Below are positions 22,062 through 26,923 of a stretch of 26,923 bases of DNA, piece after piece; positions within the stretch are counted from its first letter, which is position 1; each line of letters opens with the position of its first letter. This stretch comes from JAJTCH01 sp040386195 (GTDB lineage Bacteria; Pseudomonadota; Alphaproteobacteria; Rickettsiales; UBA1997). The stretch is taken from contig JAZKFV010000008.1 in NCBI GenBank assembly GCA_040386195.1, forward strand, positions 1-26,923, in the 5' to 3' direction. Under the pieces are notes generated by a model, which saw nothing but the letters and a program-made list of their open reading frames with translations, searched no databases and was not told the DNA's origin. Position numbers and translations under genes: made by a program.

Positions 22062-22817
22062 ATGCTCACAAAATCCCCTTTTATCATTTCACAATCTGGC
22101 TTTAAACTTCTTTTATTATCTGCCTTATTAGTGTTTTCTTCTTGTGCAGGAAAGAATCAAGATGCCCCAACCGAAATTCGTATTGTTGATTTAAACGGCA
22201 ATCCAAAACCAGTAAAAAGATTTGTTCCTGAAGGTAATGCTCAAATATTAGCCAACAATCCCAACATTGAGGTCAACAAAAATAATATTGCTCCTGCCAA
22301 TGGCAAATTGACTCAAAACGATATTCCGGAAATGAGCACTCAAACTCCAAATAATAATTCGGCAGATTTGGCAGCGCCGGCGCAATCAACAACTTTAGCT
22401 TCACAAAATAATAATCAGCCAGAAGCAACTGTTTCTTATGATCTGTCTAATGATAAACCAGTCAGCACCAGCAATAATAAATTGACTGAAACTAAGCTGG
22501 CAAATAACGCCAACCAAAATTCTTCTCCTAAAAAATTCAAATTAGCAATTGCTTCTGCCAAAGCTCCTAAAGGTGCGACGGTTAGTAATAAATCTGGAAC
22601 TTTTATACAAATTGGCTCTTTTTCAGTTGCCGAAAATGCCAATAAAATTCTCAGCAAAAGCGCAAAAATTTCTAAAGGATCAATTGAAGAAATAGATTCT
22701 GGCGATAAAAAAAGCTATCGCGTTTTACTTGGTCCAATCGCTAATTCCAAAAAAGCGAATATTATTTTAAAACAAGCTAAAAACGCCGGTTATAAAGATG
22801 CTTTTATCGTTAAGTAG
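22062..22817 (+). CDS. SPOR-domain lipoprotein
   Basis: This 251-residue lipoprotein has a signal peptide with lipobox FSSC (Cys28), a long Asn/Gln/Ser/Thr-rich disordered linker (about 60-165) and a C-terminal SPOR domain (about 178-251: 'GTFIQIGSFSVAENANKILSKSAKISKGSIEEIDSGDKKSYRVLLGPIANSKKANIILKQAKNAGYKDAFIV'). SPOR domains bind denuded glycan strands of septal peptidoglycan. The motif 'IRIVDLNGNPKPVKRFVPEGNAQILA' after the lipobox resembles the N-terminal part of alphaproteobacterial RlpA-like proteins, but the double-psi beta-barrel catalytic domain is absent. It overlaps the next lipoprotein gene by 20 bases and lies upstream of a D,D-carboxypeptidase gene, consistent with a cell-wall or division role. 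Confidence 0.88.
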   Translation: MLTKSPFIISQSGFKLLLLSALLVFSSCAGKNQDAPTEIRIVDLNGNPKPVKRFVPEGNAQILANNPNIEVNKNNIAPANGKLTQNDIPEMSTQTPNNNSADLAAPAQSTTLASQNNNQPEATVSYDLSNDKPVSTSNNKLTETKLANNANQNSSPKKFKLAIASAKAPKGATVSNKSGTFIQIGSFSVAENANKILSKSAKISKGSIEEIDSGDKKSYRVLLGPIANSKKANIILKQAKNAGYKDAFIVK

Positions 22818-23481
22818 AATTACCAAAACAATATTATTGATTGCATCGCTGCATTTTTTTTGCTCTTGCACTAAAAGCAAATCTGATCAGGCGAATAACA
22901 ATTTTTTGAAGCAATATGGAGATCATATTGAAGATATCAACTCGCGCCGCGATGAGATGAATATTTCCAATCAATCACGATCCTTAAACAGAAATTGGAA
23001 AGAACCTAAAGAAATTTTCCACATCGAAAATGCCGAATCTTCCAAATCCGCTTTCATTGACACTTCACAAATTTTAATGCCCAAACCGCCGGAAGATTTT
23101 TTACCCAACGCGGAAACTTTGCTACAAGGTCAAAGCGCGCAGCTTCCTGAAGATATGTTTGCGGTTAGCTATAATTTAGAAAATTTTCCTAATTCTTATG
23201 GGCGACCAAGATTGTCATTTGACGACATTACCATTCCTAATCGTGATGCTTTTGGGATTGAAACTGCGTTGGGAGAAAAAAATTATCAACTAATCAATCA
23301 CAGAACTTTACAAAGAGACCTTGATTTTACCAGACAATCAGCCAGCTGGCAAGACCGCGAAATCAGCGCTGAATTAATTCAAGAAGAAAAGCAGCTAAAG
23401 CGTAAAAAATATCTTGATAAAAAAATTGATCAAGCCGCTCAGAAAAAAGATAATAAAATAATCAACCCTCAGAACTTTTAG
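22798..23481 (+). CDS. Uncharacterised lipoprotein between the SPOR and carboxypeptidase genes
   Basis: I do not recognise this 227-residue protein. It starts with a hydrophobic signal peptide ending 'SLHFFCSC', where Cys24 (or Cys22) would be lipidated, so it is probably a lipoprotein. The mature part is hydrophilic, has no membrane helix, and contains 'GRPRLSFDDITIPNRDAFGIETALGEKNYQLINHRTLQRDLDF' (about 140-182), which looks ordered. A lysine- and glutamate-rich helical tail (195-227) follows. Its start lies 20 bases inside the SPOR gene, and dacA follows 28 bases after its stop, so the three form one operon. A role in peptidoglycan maintenance or division is inferred from this context only. 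Confidence 0.8.
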   Translation: MLLSLSRITKTILLIASLHFFCSCTKSKSDQANNNFLKQYGDHIEDINSRRDEMNISNQSRSLNRNWKEPKEIFHIENAESSKSAFIDTSQILMPKPPEDFLPNAETLLQGQSAQLPEDMFAVSYNLENFPNSYGRPRLSFDDITIPNRDAFGIETALGEKNYQLINHRTLQRDLDFTRQSASWQDREISAELIQEEKQLKRKKYLDKKIDQAAQKKDNKIINPQNF

Positions 23482-23509
23482 CAACAACAAGCCAAACTCT
23501 CAGATAACA

Positions 23510-24682
23510 ATGAACAAATTTCTTTTTAACCAATTATTGACAGTTTTTTTATTGTTTGTTTTTTGCCAAAAATCTTGGGCTTTAGACAGCAATTATCCAG
23601 AATTAGCAAAATCCAACTATCTGCTTTTAATGGATCAAGACACTAAAGAAGTTTTGCTAGAAAAAAACGCCGACGCCCGAATTGCGCCGTCTTCGATGAC
23701 TAAATTGATGACTGCTTATGTAATTTTTGATCAGTTAAAACAAGGTAAAATCAATTTAGATAATGAATGTGTGATTGGTAAAGATGCCTGGAAAAAATCC
23801 GGATCAAAAATGTTTTTAAATTATGGTGATGTGGTTACGGTTGATAAATTAATCACCGGACTTTTAGTAGTTTCCGGCAATGATGCTGCGGTTGCGCTGG
23901 CTGAAGCAACTTCGGGAAGTATTGATAATTTTGCGGATTTGATGAATGAAACTGGTCAAAAAATTGGTCTAAAAAATAGCCATTTTCGTAATCCTCACGG
24001 TTTAAATCAAGACGGACATTATATGAGTTTGCGCGATCTTTCTATTGTCGCCAACCGCATTGCGTCTGACTTTCCAGAATATTTGCATTATTTTTCAACC
24101 ACTGAATTTACCTATCAAAACATCACTCAACGCAATCGTAATCCATTAATCAAATCCGGCTATGAAGGCGCAACCGGAATGAAAACCGGACATACTAATG
24201 AAGGTGGATATGGCGTGGTTGGCACTGCATCTCGTGGTTCACGAAGATTAATCGCCATTACTAATGAAGCTAAAACCCCAAAACAGCGCGGTGAAATTGT
24301 GACCGAACTTTTGGATTACGGATTTAACAATTACAAAAAAATCACCATCTTCGATAAAAATTATCCGGTTGCTAAAGCTAGAACTTGGCTTGGAGATAAA
24401 AGCGAAGTGGAATTAGTCAGTGATCAAAGCGTTTCTTTTACTTTGCCACAATCTCAACCTTTGGATAAAATTAAAGTTAAAATAAAATATAAAGGTCCAA
24501 TCTATGCGCCGGTTTCTAAAGACCAAAAAATTGCCACTTTAATTGTTGAAATTGGTGATAAAAAAATCCGTGAGATTCCATTGTTTGCTAAGGAAAACAT
24601 TGACAAAGCCGGCTATTTGACCAGAATTTATCAAGTTACAAAATATCAAGTTCGTTCACTTTTAAAAATCATCAATAATTAA
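23510..24682 (+). CDS. dacA: D-alanyl-D-alanine carboxypeptidase (DacA/PBP5 family)
   Basis: This 390-residue penicillin-binding protein trims the terminal D-Ala of peptidoglycan stem peptides in the periplasm. A signal peptide (1-25, cleavage after SWA) precedes the serine-peptidase domain with all three motifs: SMTK (Ser62, Lys65), SGN (122-124) and KTG (225-227). A C-terminal beta domain (about 275-365) and a final amphipathic helix ('AGYLTRIYQVTKYQVRSLLKIINN') for membrane attachment follow, as in PBP5. Length is standard. It is the third gene of an envelope operon with two lipoproteins and is followed by ybaB only 4 bases later. Confidence 0.95.
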   Translation: MNKFLFNQLLTVFLLFVFCQKSWALDSNYPELAKSNYLLLMDQDTKEVLLEKNADARIAPSSMTKLMTAYVIFDQLKQGKINLDNECVIGKDAWKKSGSKMFLNYGDVVTVDKLITGLLVVSGNDAAVALAEATSGSIDNFADLMNETGQKIGLKNSHFRNPHGLNQDGHYMSLRDLSIVANRIASDFPEYLHYFSTTEFTYQNITQRNRNPLIKSGYEGATGMKTGHTNEGGYGVVGTASRGSRRLIAITNEAKTPKQRGEIVTELLDYGFNNYKKITIFDKNYPVAKARTWLGDKSEVELVSDQSVSFTLPQSQPLDKIKVKIKYKGPIYAPVSKDQKIATLIVEIGDKKIREIPLFAKENIDKAGYLTRIYQVTKYQVRSLLKIINN

Positions 24683-24686
24683 TCAA

Positions 24687-25001
24687 ATGGATATTCAAGG
24701 TTTAATGCGTCAAGCGCAAGCGATGCAGCAAAAAATGCAAAACGCTCAAGAAGAATTAGCAAAAGTTTTATATGAAGGCTCTTCAGGCGGCGGAGTGGTT
24801 AAAATAACCCTGACTGGCGGCGGCGAGGCCAAAAAGATTTTCATTGACGATTCTCTAATCAAACTTGATGAGAAAGATATTTTGGAAGATTTGCTAGTTG
24901 CCGCTTTCAACGACGCCAAGAAAAAAGCCGACGACGCCTCATCTTCGTCAATGAAATCTTTAACCAATGGACTTCCCTTACCTCCAGGATTCAAATTATA
25001 A
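24687..25001 (+). CDS. ybaB: YbaB/EbfC nucleoid-associated protein
   Basis: This 104-residue protein is a YbaB/EbfC DNA-binding protein. It has the N-terminal 'MDIQGLMRQAQAMQQKMQNAQEELAKVLYEGSSGGGVVKITLTGGGEAKKIFIDDSLI', with the conserved helix and GGGxVxVTxxGxxxxxxVxID motif, and the C-terminal 'GLPLPPGFKL' (family LPPGF/GMPGL region). The fold forms a tweezer-like dimer. In many bacteria the gene lies between dnaX and recR; here it sits between dacA and trpF with 4- and 2-base gaps, so the usual recombination context is lost. Confidence 0.95.
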   Translation: MDIQGLMRQAQAMQQKMQNAQEELAKVLYEGSSGGGVVKITLTGGGEAKKIFIDDSLIKLDEKDILEDLLVAAFNDAKKKADDASSSSMKSLTNGLPLPPGFKL

Positions 25002-25003
25002 AT

Positions 25004-25630
25004 ATGCAAACCAAACTATGCGGCTTCACTACCAAAGAGACTGTTGATCTAGCGGTTGCAAGTGGCGCTGATTTTATTGGCTTTGTTTTTTATCCTAAAT
25101 CAGCGCGTAATATTTCTGCCAAAAGAGCCGCAGAAATTGCTCACGATATTCCTCGCTCAGTCAGAGTAGTTGCGGTTATTGTTGATGCGCAGGATAAAAA
25201 AATTCGGGAAATTTTAAAATATTTACAGCCCGATCTTTTGCAAATTCACAGCTCCAAAAAAAGCCGCATTTTAGAAATCAAAAATCAATTTCAAATCCCC
25301 ATTATTAAAGCCTTTCCAATTAGTGAAACTAAGGATTTAGAGCTGGTTCAAGATTATGAAAATATTGCTGATATGTTTTTATTTGACGGCAAAACTTCTG
25401 GAAGTGGAGAAAGTTTTGATTGGAAGATTTTGCAAAATTTGAAAACTAAAAAAAGATGGTTTTTATCCGGCGGACTTAATATTGATAATATTGACGAAGC
25501 GTTGAAAATTACTGGCGCGAGAATGATTGATTTATCTTCCGGAATTGAAGAAGCCAGAGGCATCAAATCGCCAAAATTAATTACTGAATTTATGAAAAAA
25601 ATTCATTCTTTATCAACTTCAAAAAAATAA
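25004..25630 (+). CDS. trpF: Phosphoribosylanthranilate isomerase
   Basis: TrpF isomerises phosphoribosylanthranilate in tryptophan synthesis. The 208-residue TIM-barrel protein begins 'MQTKLCGFTTKETVDLAVASGADFIGFVFYPKSARNIS', with catalytic Cys6 (family KxCG). The catalytic aspartate is Asp128 in 'MFLFDGKTSGSGESFDW', and 'WFLSGGLNIDNIDEAL' plus 'IDLSSGIE' give the phosphate-binding loops. The gene lies 2 bases after ybaB and 3 bases before dps. Its usual partner trpB is absent, so tryptophan genes are scattered in this genome. Confidence 0.95.
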   Translation: MQTKLCGFTTKETVDLAVASGADFIGFVFYPKSARNISAKRAAEIAHDIPRSVRVVAVIVDAQDKKIREILKYLQPDLLQIHSSKKSRILEIKNQFQIPIIKAFPISETKDLELVQDYENIADMFLFDGKTSGSGESFDWKILQNLKTKKRWFLSGGLNIDNIDEALKITGARMIDLSSGIEEARGIKSPKLITEFMKKIHSLSTSKK

Positions 25631-25633
25631 TTT

Positions 25634-26071
25634 ATGAGCAATAAAAATGTCGCTAAAGTTTTACACAATGTTTTAAGCAACAGCTATGCACTTGCTTTGA
25701 AAACTCAAAATTATCACTGGAATGTGGTTGGCGCTAATTTTAAAAGTTTGCACGAATTATTCGGTGCACAATATGAAGAATTATCCGAAGCAATTGACGA
25801 AATTGCTGAAAGAATTCGCGCTTTAGATATCTTGGTTCCCGCCAGTTTTGATGTGTTTGGTAAAGAATCTAAAATCAAAAACGGCAATGAAAATGCTAAA
25901 ACTTTGGCAATGGTTAAAGAGCTTTATAATGATAATCAAACTTTGACTAAAATTCTTTACGATGCTTTAAAGATTGTGCAAAAAGAAGGTGATGAAGGAA
26001 CGGCGGATATGTTGATTGGTAGAATTCAAGCTCACGATAAAAATGCTTGGATGTTGAAAAGCAGTTTGTAG
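25634..26071 (+). CDS. dps: Dps-family ferritin-like DNA-protection protein
   Basis: Dps forms dodecamers that oxidise and store iron using peroxide and can protect DNA. The 145-residue protein has the inter-subunit ferroxidase ligands His28, His40, Asp55 and Glu59 ('NYHWNVVGANFKSLHELFGAQYEELSEAIDEIAERIRAL'), with the same spacing as the classic His31/His43/Asp58/Glu62 set. It has almost no basic N-terminal tail, so direct DNA binding may be weak. It lies 3 bases after trpF. The stop codon falls inside a 16-base tandem duplication. Confidence 0.94.
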   Translation: MSNKNVAKVLHNVLSNSYALALKTQNYHWNVVGANFKSLHELFGAQYEELSEAIDEIAERIRALDILVPASFDVFGKESKIKNGNENAKTLAMVKELYNDNQTLTKILYDALKIVQKEGDEGTADMLIGRIQAHDKNAWMLKSSL

Positions 26072-26099
26072 ATTTTGAAAAAGGTAGATTTTGAAAAAG
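26068..26099. repeat. Perfect 16-bp tandem duplication at the dps stop
   Basis: GTAGATTTTGAAAAAG occurs at 26068-26083 and again at 26084-26099 with no mismatch. The first copy contains the dps stop codon (TAG, 26069-26071). The duplication fills the gap between dps and the 3' end of the tRNA-Phe gene, which starts at 26103. Confidence 0.85.
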
Positions 26100-26102
26100 A
26101 AG

Positions 26103-26178
26103 TGGTGCCCGAACGCGGATTTGAACCACGGACACAAGGATTTTCAGTCCTTTGCTCTACCAACTGAGCTATTCGGGC
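26103..26178 (-). tRNA. tRNA-Phe (GAA)
   Basis: A complete 76-base cloverleaf on the minus strand with encoded CCA: the acceptor is GCCCGAA/TTCGGGC, the D stem GCTC/GAGC, and the anticodon loop CTGAAAA with anticodon GAA. The T arm reads CCGTGGTTCAAATCCGCG with one G-U pair. It is convergent with dps and reads away from the ccm genes. Confidence 0.97.
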
Positions 26179-26193
26179 GAACTTTATTTTTTA

Positions 26194-26250
26194 CGGCGAA
26201 TTGTCGCCGCCCCACTTTATGGGGATCCCCGCTCAATTCATCAATTGAGC
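26194..26250. repeat. Three consecutive hairpins in the tRNA-Phe/ccmD gap
   Basis: Within 57 bases there are CGGCGA/TCGCCG (26194-26199 and 26204-26209, loop ATTG), CCCC/GGGG (26210-26213 and 26221-26224) overlapping the palindrome GGGGATCCCC (26221-26230), and GCTCAATT/AATTGAGC (26231-26238 and 26243-26250, loop CATC). The stretch is far richer in G+C than its flanks. No T-run follows on either strand, so none looks like an ordinary terminator. It may be a composite dispersed repeat. Nothing else was identified in the rest of the 26179-26307 gap. Confidence 0.6.
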
Positions 26251-26307
26251 AAAAGAGTCGAGAATTGTAAACAGCCAATCTTTATTTGCAATAATTTAAC
26301 TTAAACA

Positions 26308-26454
26308 ATGCCAGAATTTCACGATTACTCTTCCTTCGTCAAAGCCGCTTATTTAACCGCTGGAATTATCTTATTTGGCTTTGCTCTATTTTCTCTTCTG
26401 CAATTAAAAAAGAATGAAACTGCTCTCAAAAAAATCTCAACTCAAAAGAAATAG
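26308..26454 (+). CDS. ccmD: CcmD-like small heme-exporter protein
   Basis: This 48-residue gene reads 'MPEFHDYSSFVKAAYLTAGIILFGFALFSLLQLKKNETALKKISTQKK'. A short polar N-terminus with an aromatic-rich 'FHDYSSFVKAAY' stretch, one membrane helix (about 15-32) and a basic tail are the form of CcmD, the small subunit that helps release holo-CcmE from the CcmABC heme exporter. The position directly before ccmE is the usual one. It overlaps the ccmE start by 41 bases in another frame. ccmA, ccmB and ccmC are not upstream here. The family is too short for certainty; context carries most of the weight. Confidence 0.78.
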   Translation: MPEFHDYSSFVKAAYLTAGIILFGFALFSLLQLKKNETALKKISTQKK

Positions 26455-26875
26455 AATTAAATTTATTGCTGCCGCCGCATTGATTTGCCTAGTTGCGCTG
26501 GCATTTATAATTTCTAACTTCCGCGATAATATTGTTTTCTTTTATTCACCTTCTGAACTTTCTGCACTGAAAATTCCTGAACAAAAAATCATTCGTGTTG
26601 GTGGATTAGTAAAAGAAAATAGCGTGAAAGATTCAGCAAATAATTTGGAATTTGTAATCACTGATTATAAAGCGGATTTGAAAATTCACTATTCAGGAAT
26701 CAAGCCAGATCTATTTCGCGAGAAACAAGGAATGGTTGCCAAAGGAATTTGGGATCAGAAAAATAATGTGTTTATTGCTAGTGAAATTCTAACTAAGCAC
26801 GATGAAAAATATATGCCGCCGGAAGTTGCTAAAGCGATTAAGAAAAATGCTGAGTATCAAAAAAGCCATCCTTAA
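26414..26875 (+). CDS. ccmE: Cytochrome c maturation heme chaperone CcmE
   Basis: CcmE carries heme covalently in the periplasm for delivery to apocytochrome c. The 153-residue protein has a basic N-terminus, one membrane anchor (about 16-34) and an OB-fold domain with 'FFYSPSEL', 'IRVGGLVKENSV', 'FVITDYKADLKIHYSGIKPDLFREKQGMVAKG' and 'ASEILTKHDEKYMPPEV'. The heme-binding histidine is His129 with Tyr133, the HxxxY motif. The ATG at 26414 lies inside ccmD; no later ATG, GTG or TTG keeps the membrane anchor whole. CcmF, which usually follows, is not seen before the window ends. Confidence 0.95.
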   Translation: MKLLSKKSQLKRNRIKFIAAAALICLVALAFIISNFRDNIVFFYSPSELSALKIPEQKIIRVGGLVKENSVKDSANNLEFVITDYKADLKIHYSGIKPDLFREKQGMVAKGIWDQKNNVFIASEILTKHDEKYMPPEVAKAIKKNAEYQKSHP

Positions 26876-26876
26876 T

Positions 26877-26923
26877 TGTCATCCTGTTGTCATCCTGAGC
26901 GCAGCGAAGGATCTCATGAGACG
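26877..26923. repeat. Dispersed GC-rich repeat, GTCATCCTGAGCG type
   Basis: The sequence after ccmE contains TGTCATCCTG twice in a row (26877-26886 and 26888-26897), and the second copy continues into GAGCGCAGCGAAGGATCTCATGAG. ATCCT and AGGAT can pair. This motif is a common multi-copy repeat in Rickettsiales and other bacteria (recognition from memory). It runs to the window edge, so its end is not seen. Confidence 0.65.

Noticed and set aside
26221..26230. GGGGATCCCC as a cloning-site or adaptor artefact
   Set aside because: It is embedded in other natural inverted repeats and flanked by continuous genomic sequence, with no vector-like sequence nearby.
1..26923. Insertion sequences, prophage genes or CRISPR arrays
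   Set aside because: No transposase, integrase, phage structural gene or regularly spaced repeat was found on either strand.

Overview
The window reads as chromosomal DNA of an AT-rich alphaproteobacterium (roughly one third G+C by eye). The alphaproteobacterial signs are: hemC-hemD followed by a mitofilin/Mic60-like membrane protein; a DUF2628 protein directly before hisH; a 41-residue bL36 of the zinc-less type; an aspartate-type (DVALDP) HemB; a Der GTPase with NKxE in its first G domain; and a MidA/NDUFAF7-family methyltransferase. Short GC-rich dispersed-repeat motifs of the 'GTCATTGCGAGC..' and 'GTCATCCTGAGCG..' kinds, familiar from Rickettsiales and other alphaproteobacteria, lie at both window edges. 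Histidine, tryptophan, pyrimidine, folate, heme and cytochrome c genes argue against a heavily reduced Rickettsia-like parasite. The exact lineage cannot be fixed from this sequence.

Layout. 1-7204 (minus strand): a Phd/YefM-type antitoxin, folK, and a tetR-acrA-acrB-nodT tripartite efflux operon with a palindromic operator over its promoter. 7345-8747 (plus): grpE with a terminator, a CAU-anticodon tRNA, rpmI-rplT, and a strong hairpin. 8764-11242: DUF2628 gene, hisH, yjdM/phnA and a midA homolog that carries a small in-frame GC-rich palindrome. 11307-13100: tRNA-Thr, plsC and an unrecognised 315-residue protein. 13114-15808: rpmJ with its own promoter, hemC, hemD and the Mic60-like gene. 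15805-19860: kpsF (minus), pyrE, a chromosomal traT lipoprotein gene, hemB (minus) and trpC. 19872-20509: a toxin-antitoxin pair with its own promoter. 20522-26071: der, two lipoprotein genes (one with a SPOR domain), a dacA-type D,D-carboxypeptidase, ybaB, trpF and dps. 26103-26923: tRNA-Phe (minus), a run of hairpins, ccmD, ccmE and a terminal repeat.

How the genes fit together. The efflux operon is a complete self-regulated RND pump: repressor, adaptor, transporter and outer-membrane channel. hemB, hemC and hemD give three successive steps from 5-aminolevulinate to uroporphyrinogen III, and ccmD/ccmE handle heme for cytochrome c. The SPOR lipoprotein, second lipoprotein and carboxypeptidase look like a peptidoglycan/envelope unit. 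Genes are tightly packed, with two convergent pairs overlapping at their stops and one divergent pair (hemB/trpC) whose start codons are 8 bases apart. Almost no start has a recognisable Shine-Dalgarno sequence; traT is the clear exception.

No insertion sequence, prophage, CRISPR array or large novel system was seen. The points most worth a second look are the palindrome inside midA, the hemB/trpC start arrangement, the isolated traT, the two uncharacterised genes (12153-13100 and 22798-23481), the toxin-antitoxin module and the hairpin cluster at 26194-26250.
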